Part shown: positions 16,663-25,549 of the stretch, one piece after another
How positions within the stretch are numbered: the first letter of the stretch is position 1
How the letters are laid out: each line of letters begins with the position of its first letter
Source: CAZPUS01 sp964589825
GTDB taxonomy: Bacteria; Fibrobacterota; Chitinivibrionia; Chitinivibrionales; WJKA01
DNA length: 64,000 nucleotides
Direction of reading: 5' to 3'
Assembly: GCA_964589825.1 (NCBI GenBank)
Contig: CAZPUS010000001.1
Span: 1-64,000 of the forward strand
Notes under the pieces: model-generated
Seen by the model: the letters and a program-made list of their open reading frames with translations, nothing else
Told to the model about the DNA's origin: nothing
The model's database searches: none
Program-made: the position numbers and the translations under genes

Positions 16663-18231
16663 CTACTTTTTCACCTCATACGCACTGTTATCATCTACAC
16701 TTTCGATTTCTACACCGCCCACAAGCCTTCTGGACTGCACCAGATTGTCCACACGGACCGCGTATTCGCCGGGATAGAGCACCGGCTCACCCGATTGAGC
16801 CACAGACGAAAAATCGCGGGCTTTTTCGACAAGTTGAAGCGCAAAGGCGGCATCCTTGCCTGCCTCACTCTCCGGTTCGTTCTCAAGCAGATAGTGTGCC
16901 TTGTGTTCGATAAGCGCAAGCTGCATGCAGAGGATCTCTTCGAGGGTTTTCGCGGGTTTGGTATCAAGCTGCAGGCGATCGATACCGCCGACCAAATTCT
17001 CGGCCTGTAGCAGATTCTCGAAACAATAGTTGTAATTGTAGGGATGGACTATATGCGGTGCCTCCTTGAGCGTAGGAGGCCACTGACCGTCCGAATTATA
17101 CGAATTGGTAAGATGATACCACGCCTTTTCCTCCATTTTTGCGGAGAGCTTAGACGCTTTTAACGCATCCCGAACCTTCTTCTGCCAGGGACGCAACAGC
17201 CGCGCCATGGGAGTACTCGCCCATGTCGAGGCTCGTGCACCGTGCCATGCAGAATCATCATCGAATTTCAGTTGCTGTCGCACCGGGTGTGCCTGGCACG
17301 CATCGTCGAAGGTGACCAGATCACCAAGTTCCTTTACCCCCGTTACCAAATCTATAAGATTATCACGGGATTGCGGTGTATGTTGAAATACTTCGTCCGG
17401 CTTATTCTGATACTTTAGACGAAACCATCCGTTAGTCCCTATATATTCGGCATCATCAGCAAATATAATAAGCGTTCCCTCATCTTCTTTTCCTTCCTTG
17501 TCCTTGCCGTAGCGTTTTATGGTTTCAATATACCTTTCGTATGAATACCCCTGCATTCCCATAAAATGGCGAACTCCGAACTGAGCGATCCGGTCAGATC
17601 GCAGCATTATACGCAGATCGCCTTTGGAAAGTCCATAAACATCGTCAAAAGGATAATGGAGTGCTTCGTCATCTCCCGGAAGGTCGTATTTGAATTCAAA
17701 ACTGTAAAAAGAAGGATCGTCGCTGTGTTCCAACTCATATATTTCCGGTCGAAGCGGTTTATCGTCCGCACCAAGCGACCGGCTGTAGGCTTCAAAATCA
17801 CCAATCATGTTGGCATATCCAACCTCCTTTACCTGCTGCGGTACGTAGTCACGCCACCCGCATTCAGGATTCCAGAAACTTACCGGCTGTATACCAAGAT
17901 GCTTCTCATATGTATCACGAGAGAATCGAAGGGACCATATTCCATCCTCTTTGTCAAAATTTGCCAGCATGGGATGCGCATACGGTGACCCCATAAACTC
18001 ACACTGTCCGCGTGTAATTGCATCTTTTAGCTTCTCCAGTACATCTGGTGTTTTTTCCGCGATATGCTCAATAGTGAATCCGGAGGCTTCGAACACGTAT
18101 TTTTGATCGGGAAACAGGTCACGCATGGTATCGATTATCATTTCATATGCACTACGTATGACGAATTCATACTGGTAATCGGGCAAATACGCATAATTGA
18201 GATTTGCATGAAAAATCATCGAATACTTCAT
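16663..18231 (-). CDS. Glycoside hydrolase family 57 protein
   Basis: A 522-residue cytoplasmic protein (no signal peptide) of the GH57 alpha-glucan enzyme family. It starts with the deacetylase-like barrel strand SMIFHANLNYAY, has QCEFMGSPYAHPML (conserved region 2-like), FWNPECGW around residue 135 with the likely nucleophile Glu region, and IIFADDAEYIGTNGWFR around residue 280 with the likely acid Asp. A helical C-terminal part follows (residues about 320-520). Members cleave or transfer alpha-1,4 glucans; substrate cannot be fixed from sequence. It is monocistronic: convergent with pdxJ and divergent from the beta-helix gene across a 557-bp region. It is probably linked to glycogen or storage glucan use. 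Confidence 0.87.
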   Translation of the reverse strand: MKYSMIFHANLNYAYLPDYQYEFVIRSAYEMIIDTMRDLFPDQKYVFEASGFTIEHIAEKTPDVLEKLKDAITRGQCEFMGSPYAHPMLANFDKEDGIWSLRFSRDTYEKHLGIQPVSFWNPECGWRDYVPQQVKEVGYANMIGDFEAYSRSLGADDKPLRPEIYELEHSDDPSFYSFEFKYDLPGDDEALHYPFDDVYGLSKGDLRIMLRSDRIAQFGVRHFMGMQGYSYERYIETIKRYGKDKEGKEDEGTLIIFADDAEYIGTNGWFRLKYQNKPDEVFQHTPQSRDNLIDLVTGVKELGDLVTFDDACQAHPVRQQLKFDDDSAWHGARASTWASTPMARLLRPWQKKVRDALKASKLSAKMEEKAWYHLTNSYNSDGQWPPTLKEAPHIVHPYNYNYCFENLLQAENLVGGIDRLQLDTKPAKTLEEILCMQLALIEHKAHYLLENEPESEAGKDAAFALQLVEKARDFSSVAQSGEPVLYPGEYAVRVDNLVQSRRLVGGVEIESVDDNSAYEVKK

Positions 18232-18788
18232 GAGTACTCCTCCGGGAACGCGGGTAAAAAATTTTCAGGGTATTTTCATAACAGATAGGCAAAAATACAT
18301 TAATGAACACCGTTGTTGGCGCCTATGCAGGTAATATTGCCCAAAAACAATTATTTTTTTACCAGTTATCACAAGAATTGAGGGAATTAACCGGAAACTT
18401 CGACAATGACACTATTCGGCTTTACATTCGGATTTTAATAGCGCGATAATAGTATTTTTCAGCCTTGCCGGCTTTGCCCGGCACTTTTTAGTGAGGCTCT
18501 AGAATGACCACTGATTACACCCGTGTTAGCAAATAAAAAACGACTCAGTGCAGGCGCACTATTTGTGATTTTACCCGGATGAAAAAACAGACGCTTTTGT
18601 GTTTTGCGGCTTCACCCCACTAAAAGCCAATATCTTGCGTTATAAATTCGCGTAACTGCTATTATCTCAGTTTTTTACGCGTAACATACTTACCAGATTG
18701 CGCGATAACATTATCCACACACCCCGATGGTGTGCGGACTCAATAATGCACATATTCCCCCCTGAACCCTCAGAAAGGAGCACTCAGG
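18232..18788. other. Long divergent intergenic region with repeated short motifs and hairpins
   Basis: This 557-bp gap between GH57 (leftward) and the beta-helix gene (rightward) has no credible ORF. GCGCGATAA occurs at 18441-18449 and 18700-18708, and CGCGTAAC at 18649-18656 and 18678-18685. A GCCGG/CCGGC hairpin followed by ACTTTTT is at 18467-18489 (terminator-like, plus strand) and a CACACC/GGTGTG hairpin is at 18718-18734. The paired motifs could be regulator sites for one or both genes, and the terminator-like hairpin would fit a small RNA ending near 18490; neither is proven. AAAGGAG for the downstream gene is at 18774-18780. Confidence 0.35.
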
Positions 18789-20966
18789 ATGGACACCTTT
18801 ACTCACGAAATTTATGTGTCACCTCAGGGTAACGATGCGTGGTATGGCAGCTATGCGGACCCCCTTCCGGATAAAAGCGACGGCCCCTGTGCCTCGATAT
18901 ACCGTGCACGAGATCTTATCCGAAATATGAAAAAGGAAGGGGCAACACGAGAGCCTGTTACCGTATGGATACGCGGAGGAAGGTATCATTGCGATGAGCC
19001 GATCATTTTCACCCCGCAGGATAGCGGTCCTGTCACATACAAAGCCTATCCCGGAGAAGTGCCCGTAATAGACGGCGGAATTACGATCACCGACTGGAAG
19101 GAAACAACCGTAAACGGGAGAACTGTCTGGGTAAGCGATATAGCCTGGCTGCTTGAAAAAAAACCGAGCATAAAAACCCTGTATTGCAATGACCGTACCT
19201 GCACGCGCGCCCGTCTACCCAAAAAAGGGTATTACTATATCGACAAAATCCCCCAAAACCTGGTACGAAAACACGATACCATACATAACGGCATGTTTGA
19301 TGGAACCAATTACTTCTACTACAAAAATAATGACATCGCCCAGTGGAAAAACCTACAGGATATCGAAATCATCGCCCTTCATACGTGGATGGAAGAACGC
19401 ATGCCTGTGGACTGGGTTGACGAAAAATCGCGTCTGGTTAAATCGACCCGCAGAAGTGCTTTGGCACTCTCGAAAGGCGATCGATACTACGTTGAAAATG
19501 TATTCGAAGCTCTCTCCGAGCCTGGTGAATGGTATCTGGACCGTGCATCGGCGCAGCTTTACTATATCCCTATGGAAGACGAGACAATAACCGAATGTGA
19601 AATCACTGCAGGACTCGCCTATCAGCTGATTAAAATTATCGGTGACCCGGAACACAACAGAAACGTATCGTTTCTTACGTTCGACGGGCTGCATTTTGAA
19701 CATACCGACTGGCAGCAGCCGACCGGCTGGGGCACAAGATACGATCCTGACATACCCCGCGAGCGTCAGCTTACACAGGATTCATTCAAATTCCTCGTTA
19801 CTTTTCTCGATCCGTCGATGGAGTATGCTTCAGGTGTTCAGTCCGCTTTCAATGTTCCGGGAGTGATCACTATGCAGGGCGCGGACAGCTGCGGCATAAC
19901 CAATTGCACCATCGCACATTGCGGATGGTATGCGTTGCAGCTGGCAGAGGGATGCACAGGTATCCACATCTCCAAAAACTCGCTACACGATCTCGGTGCC
20001 GGCGGCATTATAGCCGACGGTGCGGACCATGACGGTCTTCCATCAATGCGCACCGGCCACAGCTATATTGCCGACAATCACATTTATAATATTGGCGGTG
20101 TCTTTCACAGCGCCTGCGGCATCGCCCTCATCCATTCATTCAACAATACCGTACGTCACAACACCATTCACGATACAAATCACAGCGGCATATCCAGTGG
20201 ATGGATATGGGGATACGGTATGAGTATTACGCGCGAAAACCTGATCGAGAAAAACCATATTTATAATCTCGGAAACGGCGTGTTGAGCGATTTCGGAGGC
20301 ATATACACCCTTGGTGTGCAACCCGGCACTATTATCAGGGAAAATTGTATTCACGATCTTCAAAAATGCGAATACGGATCATGGTGCATATATCCCGACG
20401 AAGGCAGCTCGCATATTCTTATAGAAAAAAACATCTGTTATAATTCTAATTCACAACCTTATCACCAGCATTTTGGCAGAGAGAATATTATCCGAAATAA
20501 CATCTTCGCTTTCGGGCAAGAAGGGCAGATAGCCCTCAGCAGAGGCATCAAATTCAGATGGCTCGAAAAAAACGCCAGAGGCGATGGACGTGTACAAAGC
20601 TCTTTCAATTTTGAAAGAAACATTGTACTTACCGATTCACGCCCTGTCTACCTGTGCGGGACTGTAGATGAAACGGCTCAGATGGAAAGCCGCAGTTTCA
20701 AAAGCGACTGCAACTGTTTCTGGGACATCAATGGTAAGGAACTCTTTTTTGGCAACGGCCGACACGGTGAATGCGCAAAAGAGTCGATGCGCTCAGTTTT
20801 TTCACTTGCACAGATACAAAAGATGGGATACGACCTGCACAGCATTGCAGCGGATCCGGGTTTTGCCGATGCGGCACACGGAGACTTTACACTGAAAAAG
20901 GATTCGCCGGTATTCGCCCTCGGTTTCGAACCAATAGACCTCTCTGATGCGGGTGTACGCAGATAG
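18789..20966 (+). CDS. Large right-handed parallel beta-helix protein, possibly a GH141-like glycosidase
   Basis: A 725-residue protein without a signal peptide. It begins TFTHEIYVSPQGNDAWYG, the usual opening of secreted beta-helix enzymes, then VTVWIRGGRYHCDEPIIF. Residues about 360-600 hold repeated beta-helix turns such as ITNCTIAHCGWYALQLAEG and RHNTIHDTNHSGISSG, with many Asn ladders. The layout resembles GH141-type fucosidase/xylanase proteins and pectate-lyase-like folds. The last 100 residues, with ADPGFADAAHGDFTLKKDSP, are the typical end of such proteins. AAAGGAG stands eight bases from ATG. Missing export signal suggests a cytoplasmic enzyme acting on imported oligosaccharides; substrate is unknown. 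Confidence 0.75.
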   Translation: MDTFTHEIYVSPQGNDAWYGSYADPLPDKSDGPCASIYRARDLIRNMKKEGATREPVTVWIRGGRYHCDEPIIFTPQDSGPVTYKAYPGEVPVIDGGITITDWKETTVNGRTVWVSDIAWLLEKKPSIKTLYCNDRTCTRARLPKKGYYYIDKIPQNLVRKHDTIHNGMFDGTNYFYYKNNDIAQWKNLQDIEIIALHTWMEERMPVDWVDEKSRLVKSTRRSALALSKGDRYYVENVFEALSEPGEWYLDRASAQLYYIPMEDETITECEITAGLAYQLIKIIGDPEHNRNVSFLTFDGLHFEHTDWQQPTGWGTRYDPDIPRERQLTQDSFKFLVTFLDPSMEYASGVQSAFNVPGVITMQGADSCGITNCTIAHCGWYALQLAEGCTGIHISKNSLHDLGAGGIIADGADHDGLPSMRTGHSYIADNHIYNIGGVFHSACGIALIHSFNNTVRHNTIHDTNHSGISSGWIWGYGMSITRENLIEKNHIYNLGNGVLSDFGGIYTLGVQPGTIIRENCIHDLQKCEYGSWCIYPDEGSSHILIEKNICYNSNSQPYHQHFGRENIIRNNIFAFGQEGQIALSRGIKFRWLEKNARGDGRVQSSFNFERNIVLTDSRPVYLCGTVDETAQMESRSFKSDCNCFWDINGKELFFGNGRHGECAKESMRSVFSLAQIQKMGYDLHSIAADPGFADAAHGDFTLKKDSPVFALGFEPIDLSDAGVRR

Positions 20967-21181
20967 TAGCCACGCAGGAAGGACGGGTCCAACAACCATA
21001 CCGTACCGGGGCCCGGCTCTTGCATAATTGCAGGGACTCGGTGATGATCCTTTGTGCGGTAACGTGGGGACTTTGCCCAAACCACCTCTTTTTGACGCAA
21101 AGCCGAACAACCAAAAATACAGCAAACATGCAATACGCAATTTGTAATTGCCGCATAGCTGAAATAACCACCTGACGCAAT

Positions 21182-21240
21182 AAAAACGTCTCACTCACCG
21201 CACGTGCCGTTGGCATATGCGATGTGGTGAGACGTTTTTT
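21182..21240. terminator. Bidirectional intrinsic terminator
   Basis: AAAAACGTCTCAC and GTGAGACGTTTTT make a perfect 13-bp stem with a T-run on the plus strand and, through the leading A-run, also on the minus strand. It lies between the convergent ends of the beta-helix gene (20966) and the beta-barrel/TPR gene (21272) and should end both transcripts. Confidence 0.88.
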
Positions 21241-21271
21241 ATCCGAACCTGATTAGCGCGGCTGTTTATTC

Positions 21272-23602
21272 TTATTCCCCGTCGCCTTCTTGCTCCTGTT
21301 GGAGCTGTCGACGGATCTCCTCTATCTGCTCGTCGAGCTTCTCTTGTTTTTCCTCCGCTTTTTCCTGCAGCTTACGCTCTTCTTTTTCGCTTACCATTTG
21401 TTTGCCATAGGCGATAGCATATTCGATATCATCCCTTATGCGTCCCAGATCGCGTGCAAAAAAGCTTTTGCGCTCGTACTCGTCTGCATAATCGAGATAG
21501 CGATCGATATCATTCTTTACATTAATCTGGCGCTGCCCCAGACTGTCAATCATATTATAAATTATACTCGTTTTGCGCTCTTTGGAAAGAATATACGCCT
21601 GTGTGGCAATTGAATCATATACCTCTCTTTTTTTCTTGTAAGTCTCTTTGCGGGAACTGAGTGAATCGCTCGACGGTCTTTGTGCCTTGCTTGCAATTCC
21701 CTGTGCCTTTGTAAGCACATCGAGGGCTCTGGGATAACTGCCCTGCAGCATGTTAACATATCCTTTTATCAGCAATGCCTCGGCAATGAGCACTTCTTTG
21801 TCACTTCGCGCAATCAGTTCGTCACACGATGTCCGACAGTCACTGTACTGCTTCGCCTTGAGTGAAGTCCATGCCTGTCCCAACAGCGCATCTTCGTAAT
21901 AATAACTCGATGGTTCGACCTTACGAAGAGAGGCGATAGCATTCGATAGTTTGCCATTTTCGTAAAACATATAGCCAAGCAATACATAGGTACGATTCTG
22001 TATCTCCCGTTGTGCAGGAGTCGCCACATCCGCGCTTACACAGCGGCCAAAGGCGGCCTGACCGGTTTCCATGTTATCGAGACGGATATTAGATATGCCG
22101 AGAGAATGCTGTGCAAATACATACGCCGGATGGTCGGCCGGGATCTCTTCGAAAAGCTGTATCGCTTTACGTAAATTTTCCTTACGCATATGTGACTGCC
22201 CCATGATATAATATGCGTGGTGTTTTAAAGAGTCGGGTACCTCCTGCTGGTTCATCTTGCTGAACTGCTCCGTCACCGTTGGGTGAGATCCCTGTTTGTA
22301 GGCGATTCTCATGATCCCCAGATTCGCATAATCGACCGCCTCGCTCTTTGGATATTCATCGGTCATCTCACGATATCCCTCCTGTGCCGCTTCCCGCATA
22401 TCGAGCTCTTCCTGACAGCTGCGCATGTAATAGCTTACCCAGTCGTTTTTAAAAAAGTCGGGGAAACGGGAGGCAAGTTCACCAAAGACAAATAGGGCAT
22501 CCCAATACTGCTCATTCGTATAGAGGTTCATAGCCCGGATATAGAGTTTGTTCGGAGAGGCGGCCAGCTGCTGCGCCATCTTTCGGGCAAAAATCTCCTC
22601 CCGATGGCGTCCTACCTCCGCCCGCGCATATAAAGAGTGAGATGCGAGATCGCTCCCCGCAAGCGTATTGAACTGGTAAAGCATCTCTATATCACGTCCC
22701 GAATTGAGACTTGGTACATTGACACCACCTGCCAGCCCCCAATCGAGATTGGTTTCTCCCCATCCCGTGAGCCAGTACAGCTTAAAAGCCCGTAAAAACC
22801 AGACGCCGAGACGATAATTAGCTTCCCATTCGATTTTTTTAGCCGCATCCACCATTTCCCCAGAGGAACCCGCTTCCCTGAACAAATCCGCCTGACTAAG
22901 AAAATCCATAATATTGACATCAATCCCGCTCTCGATCCTGTCCTCAAATAATTGTACCATCCAGGAGAGTTTGACGTTTCGGCTGAACGCATCGGCGGGA
23001 TTGCCTGTAAGGTTTGGTGCCAATGCGTTCTGCAGCATTACACCGCCTATATGATAGCCAAAGAGCGGATGCTGCAAAACACGATAGGATCCACCCAGAT
23101 CGATACCTGCCCCGTATGCCAGGGGCTCATCGAACAGTGTCTGCAAAATGACGTTCACGTTGGCTCCGACGCTCAGTCTGCGCCATGAGTTAATTGCATA
23201 GGAGAAGCTGAATGCATGATCCTGCTGTGCAATATCGCTTCCGGAAGTAAGACCGCTTTCGATTTTATCTATAGGCCCGCTTCCAAACATCAACCAGCTG
23301 AACCCGGCCGACTGATACAGCCCGATCGGATGTGTATATCCGGCTTCGAACAGGTTGAATTCCATTCCCGCGGTAGGAGCAAAGACCATTCGCGCGGTTT
23401 TATAGTCTTCTTCGGTCATAAATGCCGGATTTATAACAGGTGAATGTCTGTAAAACAAATCTCTCCAGCGCTGCGTCAGCAGATGTTGATATGCGAGTCC
23501 GTCAGCTTCGACATATTCCGGCGCTGAAATTGAAAGCAACGTCACTGCCGCAATAATACCCAACCACGATTTTTTAAAAATCCCTCTTTGTCTCTTTTTC
23601 AT
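21272..23602 (-). CDS. Outer-membrane-type beta-barrel/TPR fusion protein with C-terminal coiled coil
   Basis: A 776-residue exported protein. After an N-terminal signal (MKKRQRGIFKKSWLGIIAAV, then LLSISAPEYVEA) come about 310 residues with alternating strand patterns and PorV/UPF0164-like features: PVINPAFMTEEDYKTARMVF, FSWLMFGSGPID, FSFSYAINSWRRLSVGANVN, and LTGWGETNLDWGLAGGVNVP. Residues about 340-640 are TPR-like repeats (ALFVFGELASRFPDFF, AIQLFEEIPADHPAYVFAQH). The last 90 residues are a Glu/Lys/Gln-rich coiled coil ending QQLQ-like in EQEGDGE. A barrel plus TPR scaffold suggests an outer-membrane assembly or secretion platform; this is inference. It faces the strong terminator at 21182 and may be co-oriented with the beta-helix genes upstream at 23686. 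Confidence 0.65.
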   Translation of the reverse strand: MKKRQRGIFKKSWLGIIAAVTLLSISAPEYVEADGLAYQHLLTQRWRDLFYRHSPVINPAFMTEEDYKTARMVFAPTAGMEFNLFEAGYTHPIGLYQSAGFSWLMFGSGPIDKIESGLTSGSDIAQQDHAFSFSYAINSWRRLSVGANVNVILQTLFDEPLAYGAGIDLGGSYRVLQHPLFGYHIGGVMLQNALAPNLTGNPADAFSRNVKLSWMVQLFEDRIESGIDVNIMDFLSQADLFREAGSSGEMVDAAKKIEWEANYRLGVWFLRAFKLYWLTGWGETNLDWGLAGGVNVPSLNSGRDIEMLYQFNTLAGSDLASHSLYARAEVGRHREEIFARKMAQQLAASPNKLYIRAMNLYTNEQYWDALFVFGELASRFPDFFKNDWVSYYMRSCQEELDMREAAQEGYREMTDEYPKSEAVDYANLGIMRIAYKQGSHPTVTEQFSKMNQQEVPDSLKHHAYYIMGQSHMRKENLRKAIQLFEEIPADHPAYVFAQHSLGISNIRLDNMETGQAAFGRCVSADVATPAQREIQNRTYVLLGYMFYENGKLSNAIASLRKVEPSSYYYEDALLGQAWTSLKAKQYSDCRTSCDELIARSDKEVLIAEALLIKGYVNMLQGSYPRALDVLTKAQGIASKAQRPSSDSLSSRKETYKKKREVYDSIATQAYILSKERKTSIIYNMIDSLGQRQINVKNDIDRYLDYADEYERKSFFARDLGRIRDDIEYAIAYGKQMVSEKEERKLQEKAEEKQEKLDEQIEEIRRQLQQEQEGDGE

Positions 23603-23685
23603 ACAAAACTGAATCCTGTTGTAATATATTTAAAAGCATTATACTTGTTTTTTTATCGCTGGAATCAACAATGCAGCCCCGGCAT

Positions 23686-24528
23686 CTATTTCTGAATTCC
23701 GGGGAATTCATCCTGCGGACACTCCTCGCATTTTACTGTGCTGCGCACCGTAAAATCGCCTTTGAGTCTTGGAGAGGTAAATTCCGGGTTAAAAGAATAA
23801 TTGCCCTCAGGCATTGGTTCGGTCCGCCAGAGATTCCCGTAAAAATTGTTCTTTTTCACTCTCACACCGAATCTGGTATCCTCATCCATCTTGATTCCGT
23901 ATCCTTCATTATGTACAACGATGTTGTTGGTTACTTCCACATTACACTTTCCTCCGAGCGCAATACCGTTGTTTTTATTAAAGGCGATAGTATTATGCAC
24001 AATACCCTCTCCGCTGGTTCGCATATCCCATCCCTGTATGCCGGAGGCCCTGTTAAACGCGATAATATTATTTTTAATCGAAGGCACATGACGTACACAT
24101 ATGATTCCGGCCTGATAATTCCCTGTAATCCTGCAGTTATGGATCGTTACGTTGGAACTCTTGGTAAATACGCCGATTGTCCCGTTCTGAATGGTAAAGC
24201 CGGAAACAGTGGTCCCTCTCCCCATTCGCAATACAATATCACGACCGCCTCCATCAAGGATCGCCTCGTGCGGATCCGCGGCAATAAGGTTAACCCCAGA
24301 TTCAATATAAAAATCCCCGGCATACTTTCCCGCATTGACAAGTACGGTATCTCCGGCTTTGGCCTGAATAAACGCCCTGGTCAGCGTTTTAACCTCAAAG
24401 GAGGGGAAATTGATTGTCTTTGCACCTGCAAAGGCGGCAAAGAGAGATACAAAAGAGAAGGTATAACACAAAAACAGGCGGGTAATTCGGCTCATATTAC
24501 ATAAATCCTTGTTAATATTGACAGTCAC
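23686..24528 (-). CDS. Secreted NosD-like parallel beta-helix protein (tandem copy 2)
   Basis: A 280-residue protein with a signal peptide (ITRLFLCYTFSFVSLFAAFA) followed by a NosD/DUF1565-like beta-helix: ARAFIQAKAGDTVLVNAGKY (in part), VNLIAADPHEAILDGGGRD, VSGFTIQNGTIGVFTKSSN, HNCRITGNYQAGIICVRHVP and ITNNIVVHNEGYGIKMDEDT-like turns. It is a paralogue of the gene just upstream (24532-25374), sharing the order of turns and phrases such as GDTV, GIQGW and NNGIAL/NSGIAL. The genes are 3 bp apart, so they form one operon. Either M1 or M12 could be the start. Function is unknown; the fold suggests a periplasmic or surface carbohydrate-binding or lyase-like role. Confidence 0.75.
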   Translation of the reverse strand: MTVNINKDLCNMSRITRLFLCYTFSFVSLFAAFAGAKTINFPSFEVKTLTRAFIQAKAGDTVLVNAGKYAGDFYIESGVNLIAADPHEAILDGGGRDIVLRMGRGTTVSGFTIQNGTIGVFTKSSNVTIHNCRITGNYQAGIICVRHVPSIKNNIIAFNRASGIQGWDMRTSGEGIVHNTIAFNKNNGIALGGKCNVEVTNNIVVHNEGYGIKMDEDTRFGVRVKKNNFYGNLWRTEPMPEGNYSFNPEFTSPRLKGDFTVRSTVKCEECPQDEFPGIQK

Positions 24529-24531
24529 GGC

Positions 24532-25374
24532 TCATTTCGAATACATATGAAGACGTGCCCCGGCAGACTCCGAGCGCAACACCTCATTGCAGAACTGAGA
24601 AAGATCGATACGAAAATTGAGTTTTCTTGGTGCGCGGAAAGCGGGATCACAGGAAAAATTACCGACAGGAAGTCTCTTCATGCTTTTTGCGTTCATATAT
24701 AAAATATTTTCAGTAATCTCAACATTCGTGGTATCGTGGGACATCTGAATGGAATAGTGCTGATTCTGTGCAATAATGTTGAATCGCAGGGAAACATTGT
24801 ACGCCCCGTCAAGAGCAATACCGCTGTTTTGATTGTAGGCTACCGTATTGTTACGTATAGTATTGTATACGGTACCTCTCAGACTCCAGCCCTGTATTCC
24901 CGAACCGCCGTTAAATACGATCTCGTTGTCCATTATCTCGGGAAGATGACCGATGCAGAGTATACCTGTCTGGGTATTCCCGGTGATTCTGCACCGGGCG
25001 ATTCTGTTCCCCTTTCCGCGCGACACTACACCGATCGCGCCTTCCTTGATAATAAAACCGCTGCACGTGCTGTTGCGTGAAAGCAGTACCAGCTTTCCGC
25101 GCCCATTGCCTTTGAGCTCTACACCGAGGAGTGTATCGGCACAAAAAACCACTCCATCACTTACATATAACTCCTCCTCTATAGCATATCGTCCACGCAT
25201 TATGCATACCGTATCACCGGACTGTGCCCTGGTGAGGGCGTGTGACATGTTTCTGAGACCATCGGCTGGAAATCGTATCGTTTCACCATGCACCGTTGAC
25301 ACCGCCATCAGGCCGAATACGATAAGCACAGACCTGAACCTTGTGTACACTGCACAAAACGCACTATTTCGCAT
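24532..25374 (-). CDS. Secreted NosD-like parallel beta-helix protein (tandem copy 1)
   Basis: A 280-residue protein if started at the Met at 25374, where the signal peptide (AVYTRFRSVLIVFGLMAVS, then TVHG) begins properly; an upstream in-frame ATG at 25422 would add 16 residues with no signal-like character and would overlap the operator-like palindrome. Beta-helix turns include SGFIIKEGAIGVVSRGKG, RCRITGNTQTGILCIGHLP, EIVFNGGSGIQGWSLRG and NNTVAYNQNSGIALDGAYN. It is the duplicate of the next gene. A TATAAT promoter and a 14-bp palindrome lie just upstream, so this is the first gene of the pair. Confidence 0.75.
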   Translation of the reverse strand: MRNSAFCAVYTRFRSVLIVFGLMAVSTVHGETIRFPADGLRNMSHALTRAQSGDTVCIMRGRYAIEEELYVSDGVVFCADTLLGVELKGNGRGKLVLLSRNSTCSGFIIKEGAIGVVSRGKGNRIARCRITGNTQTGILCIGHLPEIMDNEIVFNGGSGIQGWSLRGTVYNTIRNNTVAYNQNSGIALDGAYNVSLRFNIIAQNQHYSIQMSHDTTNVEITENILYMNAKSMKRLPVGNFSCDPAFRAPRKLNFRIDLSQFCNEVLRSESAGARLHMYSK

Positions 25375-25424
25375 TTTTTTTTCACTCACTATCTTGTATG
25401 CATGGTACCACCACATGCACAAAT

Positions 25425-25474
25425 AACGTTTAAACGTTTAAGGATTATATGTGAAAAATAATAATGTATCACAA
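25425..25474 (-). promoter_or_regulatory. Promoter with overlapping palindromic operator-like site
   Basis: On the minus strand TATAAT (25444-25449) has a weak -35 TTGTGA (25469-25474) at 19 bp. Just downstream, at the expected start point, is the perfect 14-bp palindrome AACGTTTAAACGTT (25425-25438), which also reads as the direct repeat ACGTTTAA twice. A repressor binding there could block transcription of the two beta-helix genes. The regulator is unknown. Confidence 0.45.
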
Positions 25475-25549
25475 CAAAATGGTAATTCGGTAAAAAAGAG
25501 CAACTGATTATATATTTTTTACCCAAGGTCATTATACACAACGAAAAAA

